From positions 1,504 to 65,503 of the forward strand of contig CAYGWX010000001.1 in assembly GCA_964353855.1 (NCBI GenBank): a DNA stretch of 64,000 bases. The letters run 5' to 3'. The notes beneath the pieces were generated by a model, which was not told the origin of the DNA, ran no database searches, and was given only the letters and a program-made list of their open reading frames with translations. The stretch's first letter is position 1; every line of letters begins with the position of its first letter. Position numbers and translations under genes: made by a program. Origin of the DNA: CAYGWX01 sp964353855 [NCBI: uncultured bacterium] (GTDB lineage: Bacteria > Edwardsbacteria > CAYGWX01). Below are positions 54,256 through 62,368 of this stretch, in pieces.

Positions 54256-57141
54256 ATGAACCAGGACCCCGAAGACAGAACCGGCCCGCCCGGCGACAGC
54301 CACCGGCTTGCGGCCATCGTGTTCGCGGACATCGTGGGCTCCACGGCCACGATGGAGCAGGACGAGAAGCTCGCCCTGAAAAACTTAGCCCGCATGCGGG
54401 AGGTCGCCTACCCCCAGGTTGAAGCCCACGCCGGAAAGATCATCAAAGAGCTGGGAGACGGGTTCCTGGCCGTGTTCAACAGCGCGATCAAGGCCACCAC
54501 CTGCTCCCTGGACATCCAGAAGGAGCTAAAGGAAGAGAACGACCCCAAGCTCCGCATCAGCATCCACATCGGGGATGTGGTCGTGGAGAAAGGGGATGTC
54601 TTCGGCTCCGGGGTGAACATCGCGTCCCGGCTGAACTCACAAGCCCCTCCCGGTAGCATCGCCGTCTCCGGGGACGTCTGGAGACAGCTCCAGAACAAGG
54701 GCGACTACGCCGTCCGCTCCCTGGGGTTCAAAGAAATGAAGGGGGTGGGAGAACCCTTTGAGGTCTTCGAACTCCTGGAGTCCGCCCAGGCAGCCGGGAA
54801 AAGGGCACCCTTCGTCCAGGGCCTCAAGCGTAGCCGCATTCCCCACTTCCTCGTCTCCTACCTGGTAGGCAGTTGGACCTTCGTGTATTTTACCACCTGG
54901 TTTGTGAACCGCTATCTTCTGTCCCCCCATATCATCGATTTCATCTTCACCGCTCTGGCGACCCTTGCCCCCACGGCCGTGCTTGTGGGCTATGCCCGGA
55001 CCCAGCCCGGGGCGAAGGCCGGGAGGTTCAAGAAGCTTGGGATTCCCCTCAACCTTGCCCTCTCCGGGTTCCTCCTGTTCGGCCTGTTCCGGGACAAAGA
55101 CTTGGGCTCCATCATGGCCAACGTCACCCTGGTTAATGAACAGGGTCAGACCATCCAGCGCACCATCCCCAAGGGGGAGTTCAGAAAAAGAATCACGTTC
55201 TTCCTTTTTGAGAATGAGACTGGCGACACGGCACTGAACTGGTTACAGTACGGAATACCAGACCTTCTTACCACCGATCTCTCTCAGGACCTCCTCATCA
55301 CGGTCAGTGATGTCTATCTTTTGTCCGACTATCTAAAAAGAAATTACGGACTCACTGAGATCGTCAAATTGCCCATGGGATTGAGATGTAAGATAGCAAA
55401 TGCTCGTCACGATGATTATTTCGTCCTTGGAAGCTTCGTAAACCAAGGAAAAAACTATGAAATAAAAACATCTATGTACAAAACGAGCAATGGGAAGCTA
55501 CTCGGAGAAGGATCTTTTAAATGCGATGACGTATTCAAAGGGGGCGATCAGATAACGCAGCGAATGAAATCCGATTTGAAAATACCCACCTCCCATTTAG
55601 AGGAAACGAAGGACTTGCCCGTCGCTGATATATTCACCAACTCCTTTAAGGCTTTCCGATATTATACGGAAGCTCAAATAAAAGACAGCAATAAAGACTG
55701 GGACGGCGCCATTCATTCTTTTGAAGAGGCCGTAAAAGAAGATACCACATTCGCCACTAGTTATTATTTACTCTCCTATCTTTATAATGCCCAACTACAA
55801 GATTTTGACAAAAACAAATGGGCGCTGCAACAATCTGTGAAATACATCTACCGATTGCCCGAGCAGACACAGATGTGGGTAAAATACGACAATGCCTCTG
55901 ACGACTCAACAAAGCAATTTACCTTGCTGAAAATGTGGGTAGAATTGTACCCGGACAATACAGAAATACGGTCGAATCTGGCTTTGACGTACGCCTGCAA
56001 AGGCGAGATAGATAAAGCGGTTGCCGAATACGAGAGGATATTAAAAATCGAACCCGATAACTACGATATACTGTTCACAATCGGGCAGACATATGATTAC
56101 TATGGCAACAAGCCATACCCAGAAAAAGCGATCAAGTATTACAAGAAATATTCCGAGCACTATCCCGAAAAAATAACCCCGCTATTACGAATCGCACGGG
56201 CTTATGGGGACAATGAAAAGGCAAAACAATATTACCAAAAAGCACTGTTAATAAAACCAGACGATCCTGACGCCCTAAGAGGGCTGGCTTTTATTGATTT
56301 AACATCCGGAAAATTCAAAAACGCTAAAGAATTGTATTTCAAAGCCCTTTTCAATAGCGTGACAGCCATGGAAAGTCTAAATTGTTACTATGGATTAAGA
56401 AACATATTCCAAATGCAAGGGCAAGCCGATTCTGCGCTTAAATATCACCAGTTGAAACAAGAGTCAGAGAAAGGGGTCCTTTACGGATATGGATGTCATA
56501 TAGTCAAAATGAAAGATTTAGCCCCTTATATACATGCGGGTAAGAAAGAGGAAGCTTTCCAAATAATTGAAACGATCAAACCTGAAATTAAGCCGGAAGA
56601 CGAGATGGAGCTCCATTTGGCTTACTTTAATCTTTACGAAGCGTCAGGGGACCTTATAAATGCAGAAAGAGAATATTACATTGCCGACAGTCTCGTACGC
56701 GGGAATCCAGACCATGAACAATATGATTATTTTCACTGTGAATTGTTGATCGATTACTTCTTGATTTTAGCGTTAAAGGGATCCTACCGAGAAGCAATCG
56801 AATTTTATCAAAAGAATAAATCTCAAATCACAGGGCGTCTGCGACGCCAAATTTTCGGGCATGATTCATTTAAAGATGAATACTATTTAGGAAAGTGTTA
56901 TATAGGAATTATGGATTACAAAGAGGCTGAAAAGAATCTCTCAAGAACTTTAAAGAATGCCCCCTATTGCACTGAAGCCTACTACGAGCTTGCCCTGGCT
57001 TACGCCGACATGGACAAGAAGGACAAGGCTATCAAACACCTGAACACGGCCCTCTATGTCTGGGCCGAGGCGGATACCGACTACGTGCCCGCCAAAAAGG
57101 CACGGGAGAAGTTAGCCGAACTGCAGGGAAATAGAAAGTAA
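54256..57141 (+). CDS. class III nucleotidyl cyclase with membrane segment, TolB-N-like and TPR parts (copy 1)
   Basis: 961 residues. Residues 18-180 are a class III cyclase domain: metal Asp25 in FADIVGST, metal Asp68 in KELGDGFLAVF, and the transition-state Asn121/Arg125 in GVNIASR, so it should be active; cAMP versus cGMP is not decided. Two or three membrane helices follow (FLVSYLVGSWTFVYFTTWFV, FIFTALATLAPTAVLVG, LALSGFLLFGLF, about 197-285). Then a TolB-N/FlgO-like part (FFLFENETGDTALNWLQYGI), and about ten TPR-type repeats to the end. The part 55190-56960 is distinctly AT-rich; both ends are GC-rich and shared with the next gene. It probably senses an extracytoplasmic or protein signal and makes a cyclic nucleotide. 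Confidence 0.85.
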   Translation: MNQDPEDRTGPPGDSHRLAAIVFADIVGSTATMEQDEKLALKNLARMREVAYPQVEAHAGKIIKELGDGFLAVFNSAIKATTCSLDIQKELKEENDPKLRISIHIGDVVVEKGDVFGSGVNIASRLNSQAPPGSIAVSGDVWRQLQNKGDYAVRSLGFKEMKGVGEPFEVFELLESAQAAGKRAPFVQGLKRSRIPHFLVSYLVGSWTFVYFTTWFVNRYLLSPHIIDFIFTALATLAPTAVLVGYARTQPGAKAGRFKKLGIPLNLALSGFLLFGLFRDKDLGSIMANVTLVNEQGQTIQRTIPKGEFRKRITFFLFENETGDTALNWLQYGIPDLLTTDLSQDLLITVSDVYLLSDYLKRNYGLTEIVKLPMGLRCKIANARHDDYFVLGSFVNQGKNYEIKTSMYKTSNGKLLGEGSFKCDDVFKGGDQITQRMKSDLKIPTSHLEETKDLPVADIFTNSFKAFRYYTEAQIKDSNKDWDGAIHSFEEAVKEDTTFATSYYLLSYLYNAQLQDFDKNKWALQQSVKYIYRLPEQTQMWVKYDNASDDSTKQFTLLKMWVELYPDNTEIRSNLALTYACKGEIDKAVAEYERILKIEPDNYDILFTIGQTYDYYGNKPYPEKAIKYYKKYSEHYPEKITPLLRIARAYGDNEKAKQYYQKALLIKPDDPDALRGLAFIDLTSGKFKNAKELYFKALFNSVTAMESLNCYYGLRNIFQMQGQADSALKYHQLKQESEKGVLYGYGCHIVKMKDLAPYIHAGKKEEAFQIIETIKPEIKPEDEMELHLAYFNLYEASGDLINAEREYYIADSLVRGNPDHEQYDYFHCELLIDYFLILALKGSYREAIEFYQKNKSQITGRLRRQIFGHDSFKDEYYLGKCYIGIMDYKEAEKNLSRTLKNAPYCTEAYYELALAYADMDKKDKAIKHLNTALYVWAEADTDYVPAKKAREKLAELQGNRK
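54841..55097. repeat. 257-bp block identical to 57737-57993
   Basis: Base-for-base identical in the two cyclase genes through the membrane-helix region, bordered by a T/A change at 54840/57736 and an A/G change at 55098/57994. The flanking cyclase domains differ at many synonymous sites, which indicates recent gene conversion. Confidence 0.85.
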
Positions 57142-57154
57142 ACGGGAACCCCCA

Positions 57155-60010
57155 ATGATTCAGCCACCTGAAAACAAATCCTTACAGGGGGACAAGCACC
57201 ACCTCGCAGCCATCGTGTTCGCGGACATCGTGGGCTCCACGGCCACGATGGAACGGGACGAGAAGCTCGCCCTGGAAAACCTCCAGCGAATGCGCGAGGC
57301 CGCCTACCCCTTGGTGGAGGAACATACGGGGAAGGTCATCAAGGAACTCGGGGACGGATTCCTGGCCGTGTTCAACAGCGCGGTCAAGGCCACGAGCTGC
57401 TCCCTGAACATCCAGAAGAGCCTCCAGGCCACGAAAGGCCCTCAACTCCGCATCAGCATCCACATTGGGGATGTGGTCGTGGAAAAAGGGGATGTCTTCG
57501 GTTCCGGGGTGAACATCGCCTCCCGGATGAACTCCCACGCCCTTCCCGGAGGCATCGCCGTCTCCGGGGATGTCTGGAGGCAGTTGCAGAACAAGGCGGA
57601 TTATACCGTCCGCTCCCTGGGATTCAAGGAACTTAAAGGCGTAGGCGAGCCCTTCGAAGTCTTCGAGCTCCTGGAGGCCGCCCAGACAACCGGCAAAAGG
57701 GCACCCTTCGTCCAGAGCTTCAAGCGTAGCCGCATACCCCACTTCCTCGTCTCCTACCTGGTAGGCAGTTGGACCTTCGTGTATTTTACCACCTGGTTTG
57801 TGAACCGCTATCTTCTGTCCCCCCATATCATCGATTTCATCTTCACCGCTCTGGCGACCCTTGCCCCCACGGCCGTGCTTGTGGGCTATGCCCGGACCCA
57901 GCCCGGGGCGAAGGCCGGGAGGTTCAAGAAGCTTGGGATTCCCCTCAACCTTGCCCTCTCCGGGTTCCTCCTGTTCGGCCTGTTCCGGGACAAGGACTTG
58001 GGCTCCATCATGGCCAACGTCACTCTGGTCAACGAACAGGGCCAGACCATCCAACGGACTATCCCAAAAGGAGAGTTCAGAAAGAAAATCTTTATATTCC
58101 CCTTTGAAAATGCCTCGGGGGATACTTCATACGATTGGTTAATGAGTGGGATCTCACAATTGCTCATTGACGACATAGACCAAGGCTCTTTAGTTGATTT
58201 TACACAATCTAACTTAGAAGAACACGAAAAACTGGGATTACGCAATTGGAACGATTTGGCAAAGTTACCTTTAAGTTCGAAGCTTAAGTTCTCCGAGAAA
58301 TCACACACGACCCATTTTATTTACGGTAACTACACTATTCAAAACAACCTTTACATCATCCAAGTAGCTTTGAACAATACCCGGAATGGGGAAAACCTCA
58401 GCCATAAAACATTTAAGGGGAATAACCTTTTCAAGTTAGTGGACGAAATATCAACCCAGTTGAAATTTGATTTGAAAATCTCACCAGGTCTGATCGAAAA
58501 AACCAAAGATCTTCCTGTAGCCGAAATAACAACCAATTCGTTGCCAGCCTTAAAAATGTATCACCTTTCCATTGAAATGTTTTGGGATCAAAAGCAGGTA
58601 TATTACCTCGAGCAAGCCATCAGAGAGGATTCAACCTTTACAGAAGCCTATAGAATGCTTGCCTGGTGTTATTACTTCTCAGGAAAGAAAGAAAAGGCCA
58701 AGGAGGAATTAAAAGAAGGGATGAAGTTTATGTACGGGAAGTCTGAAGATCAACAATTAAGCATAAAATTAGCGTATTACCATATTGTAGAAGACAATCC
58801 AGAGAAACGCATTGCCCTTTTGAAGATGCAGTCTGAACTTAACCCCGATGATGTAGATAATCTAAGGAAACTTGCCTTTGAATATAGTAATAATGCAGGA
58901 TATAAGGAGGCAATATCAATGTATTATCGAATCCTTAAATTAACACCTGAGGAGTACTACACTTATTTTGAAATAGGCCTTGAAAATCAAAAAATGGGCA
59001 GGCCGAAGGAAGCCATTAAATACTTTAAACTTTACGCCGAAAAGTATCCTGATGAATATACACCATATCTTAATATCGCCCAATCATACGAAAACATCGG
59101 TGATGACAAAAAAGCCAAGGAATATTACGAAAAAGTCTTGCTCCTATACCCCGACCAAACCCAAAGCCTGTTGTTTCTCGCAAAACAGGATGAAAAATCG
59201 GGAAATTACAAGAAGGCTTTGAAACAATACGAAGAGGCGTTAAGGAGATGCCATGCATATTTCGACAGTACCCAATCCTACAGTGCATTGATTGAACTAC
59301 TTGAAATGATGGGACAGGCAAAAGAAGCAACACACTTTTTACCAGCTGATTTTGACTGTATTGATAGACAAAAAAGGGGTTATCCCGACAAACCGGTTAG
59401 GAAATTATCTTTTCTTCACTATTACATCCGGGCAGGGGAAAGAGATGAGGCCTTCCGAAAGGCCGATTCATTAAAAAACGAACTTAAAAAAGAAGATGAG
59501 ATTGAATTTTATCTGACCCGCCTTTGGTTGTATTACCAATTACAGGACACCTCTCACATGGAAATGGATATTTCGACAGCTGAAAGCCTTAAAGTATTAT
59601 TACCCCAAAGTAAAAATATCCCAAACTGCGAATTCCGAATCGAGGAAGGCAAAGCAGCCCTTAGTGAACTAAAGGGCCAAAACGAAGAAGCGATTACACT
59701 CTATCAGAAAGCCTGGGGGAAATCTTCTTCCGATGACGGATCCCCTCCAGACATCTTCTTGGCTCGATGCCTTAGAAAGTCTGGCAAAACTAAAAAAGCT
59801 GAAGAACTACTGTTAAGAGGCTTGAAACGTTGGCCCTTTATACCAAAGGCTAATTACGAGCTCGCCCTGGTCTACGCCGACATGGGCAAGAAGGACAAAT
59901 CCATAGAGCACCTGAACAAAGCCCTCCAAGTCTGGGCCGAGGCCGATACGGACTATATCCCGGCCAAGAAGGCGAGGGAGAAGCTGGCCGAGCTGCAATC
60001 GAAACCCTGA
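57155..60010 (+). CDS. class III nucleotidyl cyclase with membrane segment, TolB-N-like and TPR parts (copy 2)
   Basis: 951 residues, tandem paralogue 13 nt after copy 1. Cyclase residues Asp24, Asp67, Asn120 and Arg124 are all conserved. Membrane region identical in DNA to copy 1. The TolB-N-like part (IFPFENASGDTSYDWLMSGI) and the TPR array (KMQSELNPDDVDNLRKLAFE, YNNAGYKEAISMYYRILKL-type units) are only distantly similar to copy 1 and AT-rich, while the last 50 residues (YADMGKKDKSIEHLNKALQV, KKAREKLAELQ) are again GC-rich and conserved. The two proteins thus share output and anchor but differ in the presumed sensing/interaction core. ATG 57155 has only a weak upstream site (GGGAAC), so it may be translated by coupling. 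Confidence 0.85.
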   Translation: MIQPPENKSLQGDKHHLAAIVFADIVGSTATMERDEKLALENLQRMREAAYPLVEEHTGKVIKELGDGFLAVFNSAVKATSCSLNIQKSLQATKGPQLRISIHIGDVVVEKGDVFGSGVNIASRMNSHALPGGIAVSGDVWRQLQNKADYTVRSLGFKELKGVGEPFEVFELLEAAQTTGKRAPFVQSFKRSRIPHFLVSYLVGSWTFVYFTTWFVNRYLLSPHIIDFIFTALATLAPTAVLVGYARTQPGAKAGRFKKLGIPLNLALSGFLLFGLFRDKDLGSIMANVTLVNEQGQTIQRTIPKGEFRKKIFIFPFENASGDTSYDWLMSGISQLLIDDIDQGSLVDFTQSNLEEHEKLGLRNWNDLAKLPLSSKLKFSEKSHTTHFIYGNYTIQNNLYIIQVALNNTRNGENLSHKTFKGNNLFKLVDEISTQLKFDLKISPGLIEKTKDLPVAEITTNSLPALKMYHLSIEMFWDQKQVYYLEQAIREDSTFTEAYRMLAWCYYFSGKKEKAKEELKEGMKFMYGKSEDQQLSIKLAYYHIVEDNPEKRIALLKMQSELNPDDVDNLRKLAFEYSNNAGYKEAISMYYRILKLTPEEYYTYFEIGLENQKMGRPKEAIKYFKLYAEKYPDEYTPYLNIAQSYENIGDDKKAKEYYEKVLLLYPDQTQSLLFLAKQDEKSGNYKKALKQYEEALRRCHAYFDSTQSYSALIELLEMMGQAKEATHFLPADFDCIDRQKRGYPDKPVRKLSFLHYYIRAGERDEAFRKADSLKNELKKEDEIEFYLTRLWLYYQLQDTSHMEMDISTAESLKVLLPQSKNIPNCEFRIEEGKAALSELKGQNEEAITLYQKAWGKSSSDDGSPPDIFLARCLRKSGKTKKAEELLLRGLKRWPFIPKANYELALVYADMGKKDKSIEHLNKALQVWAEADTDYIPAKKAREKLAELQSKP
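57737..57993. repeat. 257-bp block identical to 54841-55097
   Basis: Second member of the identical pair; see the block at 54841. Offset 2896 bp. Confidence 0.85.
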
Positions 60011-60060
60011 CGGGTGGGCATCCGCCCGCCCATCGCGATTCCCAATAGAAAGGAGGCCCC

Positions 60061-60570
60061 ATGGAAAAAAAGAACCTCAACGCCCTGTTCGCCAGAGCCA
60101 TGACCGACCACCAATTCCGCCAAGACCTCATCAGGGATCCCACAACAACCCCCCGACGCCACGGCTATGAGCTCACCCCCCAAGACCTAGCCATACTCCA
60201 GAAGCTCAGTGCCGAAGGCGAGGAAGTTTTCTCCCGGGGCCTGGACGAGCGGCTCTCCAAAACCGGATTCCTGCTCACTCCAGCCGAGTTTCTCCGGGAA
60301 CAGGGTCAGGAAGTGGGCCTGGTCCCGCTGGATACCGAAAAGGAAGGGCTTTCCGGTGAAGAGTTGGATTCCCGCGAAGTCACAGTGGCCATGAAAGAGG
60401 AGCCGCCTTTGCCCGCGGAAGAGGACGAAGGACTATCCGGGGAAGAGTTGGACGCCCTGGAAGGGCCCCTGGCAACTCCGGAAAAGATTGTCCCAAGCGA
60501 GGAGGACTCGGAGCTTTCCGGAGAGGATCTGGATGACCTGGAAGGACCTTTAGCGTCGAAGAACCCCTGA
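60061..60570 (+). CDS. small acidic protein with NHLP/Os1348-like RiPP-leader N-terminus and three 27-residue repeats
   Basis: 169 residues. Residues 5-68 (LNALFARAMTDHQFRQDLIR, HGYELTPQDLAILQKLSAEG, LDERLSKTG) resemble the leader domain of Os1348/NHLP-clan RiPP precursors: 'grammar' of an early FRxxLxxDP, then GYxLTxxDLAxL. From 96 there are three repeats at an exact 27-residue period: GLSGEELDSREVTVA (97), GLSGEELDALEGPLA (124), ELSGEDLDDLEGPLA (151). They are separated by Glu/Pro-rich linkers. There is no cysteine and no modifying enzyme nearby. GGAGG lies 5 nt before ATG 60061; it is 50 nt after the cyclase gene without a terminator, so it is likely in that operon. It could be a precursor peptide or just an acidic partner of the TPR proteins. 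Confidence 0.7.
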   Translation: MEKKNLNALFARAMTDHQFRQDLIRDPTTTPRRHGYELTPQDLAILQKLSAEGEEVFSRGLDERLSKTGFLLTPAEFLREQGQEVGLVPLDTEKEGLSGEELDSREVTVAMKEEPPLPAEEDEGLSGEELDALEGPLATPEKIVPSEEDSELSGEDLDDLEGPLASKNP

Positions 60571-60654
60571 GATAGGAACCTCAGGCAAAGGCAATCCCGC
60601 TCCTTTCCTCTTTCGGTCTCCTTCAAAGAGAAAGATGAAAAAAAGGGAGCTCAA

Positions 60655-60680
60655 GGGGGGCACACGCTTACGCGCCCCCC
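60655..60680 (+). terminator. terminator of the cyclase operon
   Basis: GGGGGGC pairs with GCCCCCC around an ACACGCTTACGC loop that can extend the stem; followed by TCTTC. Confidence 0.6.
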
Positions 60681-60718
60681 TCTTCATCCTCGCTAAACTG
60701 GCCCCTCGCCACGCCTCC

Positions 60719-60782
60719 CTTTAAGCTTCCCCTTTTCCTCTTTCGTCCTTGACTCCGGACTTCCCTTTCAGGTAGAATTAGC
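60719..60782. repeat. direct repeat 1 flanking the restriction-modification pair
   Basis: Shares CTTTAAGC, CCTCTTTCGTCCTTGACTC and CCCTTTCAGGTAGAATTA with 62237-62313. Confidence 0.75.
60749..60778 (+). promoter_or_regulatory. sigma-70 promoter of the methyltransferase gene
   Basis: TTGACT (60749-60754) and TAGAAT (60773-60778), 18 bp apart. Predicted leader about 7 nt before ATG 60793. Confidence 0.7.
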
Positions 60783-60792
60783 GGTAACTTTC

Positions 60793-61605
60793 ATGAACAA
60801 AACGACGAGCGTGAAAAGGTCAATTAAGCGATATAAAATGAACCGGCACACGACCGGTGTCAGTGAACAGCTGGTTATATACGGAAAGAGCCTGAAGAGA
60901 CGAAAATCTCCCGAAGGCATCACCACCAGCGACCTCACCTGCTCGGCCCATGTGGCCATGAACGAGGACGTCTTCCCGAAGATATTAGAGCTGCACGTGC
61001 CCCCCGGCTCTACGGTGGCCGACATCACTTACGGAACAGGCATTTTCTGGAAAAACGTCCCAAGGGGAACATACAAGCTCCTGGCGACCGACATCAAGAC
61101 GGGAATTGATTGTCGTAAGCTGGCTTATAAAGATGCAACTATAGATTGCGTGATCTTAGACCCGCCCTATATGGAAGGGCTTTACCGGGGTGCTACAAGC
61201 CAGATGGCCGGGGCAGGTTCCTATGCTGCCTTCAGAACAACATACTCCAATGGGGAACAGACGATAGGGGGTCCCAAATACCATGAGGCCGTATTGGACC
61301 TTTACTATAAAGCGGGCCGGGAAGCTTACCGGGTGCTGCGGAGGTATGGGATATTGATCGTGAAGTGCCAGGACGAGGTGAGCGCGAATATGCAGCGTTT
61401 AACCCACGTAGAAATCATCAACGACTACGAATCCTTAGGGTTTTATGCCAAAGATTTATTTGTCATGGTACGGCCGAACAAGCCCGCTGTCAGCCGCATC
61501 AAAAAACAGGAACACGCTCGAAAGAATCACTCCTATTTTCTTATCTTTATGAAAACAGACGGGAAAAACCCTCGCGGGAAAGGATTGCACAATGGGCGTT
61601 CTTGA
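60793..61605 (+). CDS. DNA (N4-cytosine or N6-adenine) methyltransferase
   Basis: 270 residues. AdoMet-binding region [16 protein letters not shown] near 76 with LLATDIKTG after it (motif I/II), then the catalytic motif in [15 protein letters not shown] (DPPY about 122-125). The order AdoMet site before DPPY is seen here. Later motifs are in [20 protein letters not shown]. The recognition sequence is unknown. The lysine-rich N-terminus is strange; a start at ATG 60838 is possible. The gene overlaps the next by 14 nt and is more AT-rich than the surrounding genes, typical of a mobile restriction-modification pair. Confidence 0.82.
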   Translation: MNKTTSVKRSIKRYKMNRHTTGVSEQLVIYGKSLKRRKSPEGITTSDLTCSAHVAMNEDVFPKILELHVPPGSTVADITYGTGIFWKNVPRGTYKLLATDIKTGIDCRKLAYKDATIDCVILDPPYMEGLYRGATSQMAGAGSYAAFRTTYSNGEQTIGGPKYHEAVLDLYYKAGREAYRVLRRYGILIVKCQDEVSANMQRLTHVEIINDYESLGFYAKDLFVMVRPNKPAVSRIKKQEHARKNHSYFLIFMKTDGKNPRGKGLHNGRS

Positions 61606-62200
61606 ACATTGGAAACTCAGCGTCGAGGAGCTTGACGAAATCGTGTCTGCCAATCCAAGCTTGCGAGGCTTTATGTTTGGCTACGTGGGGGAGTATAAAC
61701 TCAGAAAAACGTGGTTTTCAGACAGCCGAATCAGCAACTTGGTGAAATACGATAACCATGATAGGACCTTGAAGGGTGATTTAAGTTTCACCTATAAAGG
61801 GACTGAAGTTCGCGTAGAAGTAAAGTCTCTTCAAACCCGCTCCGTCCGCAAAGAGGGTGACCTGTTCGTCGGGAAATTTCAATGCGACGCAAGCGATAGG
61901 AGGCCGGTTACCCTGCCCAATCGGCAAAAGATCGAGACGACATGCCTGGTCGTCGGAGAGTTCGATCTCCTGGCCGCGTGTCTATTTGAGTTCGAGAAGA
62001 AATGGCAATTTGCCTTTGCCAAGAGTACGGAATTACCGAGGTCGAAGTTTTCTAAGTACACACCGCAACAACGGAAATACCTCTTTGCAACACTCATGGA
62101 GGTAACTTTGCCAGTTAAAACTCCCTTTTACCCCGAGCCTTTTCGACTATTGGACGAAATAGTAGCAGAAAAAGCCAAGCGACAGAAGAGTCCCAAGTAG
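61592..62200 (+). CDS. putative restriction endonuclease (PD-(D/E)xK fold)
   Basis: 202 residues, no close family recognised. A candidate catalytic core is [19 protein letters not shown]: Asp63 followed by Glu76-x-Lys78 on adjacent strands, as in PD-(D/E)xK nucleases. The preceding segment ([19 protein letters not shown]) could be the N-terminal helix with Glu34. It overlaps the methyltransferase gene by 14 nt and ends before the second direct repeat, which makes a type II restriction-modification pair likely. Confidence 0.7.
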   Translation: MGVLEHWKLSVEELDEIVSANPSLRGFMFGYVGEYKLRKTWFSDSRISNLVKYDNHDRTLKGDLSFTYKGTEVRVEVKSLQTRSVRKEGDLFVGKFQCDASDRRPVTLPNRQKIETTCLVVGEFDLLAACLFEFEKKWQFAFAKSTELPRSKFSKYTPQQRKYLFATLMEVTLPVKTPFYPEPFRLLDEIVAEKAKRQKSPK

Positions 62201-62236
62201 GTTAAGGTGATAAGCATTAACGACGAAACTGCCCTG

Positions 62237-62313
62237 CTTTAAGCCCTCTCTTCTAACCCTCCATTTTCCCTCTTTCGTCCTTGACTCTTAACCCCCCTTT
62301 CAGGTAGAATTAG
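62237..62313. repeat. direct repeat 2 flanking the restriction-modification pair
   Basis: Copy of 60719-60782 with an extra approximately 11-bp segment after CTTTAAGC. The promoter elements are conserved. Confidence 0.75.
62281..62310 (+). promoter_or_regulatory. sigma-70 promoter of the alpha-2-macroglobulin gene
   Basis: TTGACT (62281-62286) and TAGAAT (62305-62310), 18 bp apart; leader about 50 nt. Confidence 0.75.
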
Positions 62314-62368
62314 GCGTTAAATTCACCCCATGAAATCTTCCCTTTTGATTCCCCACAGGAGGTAACCC

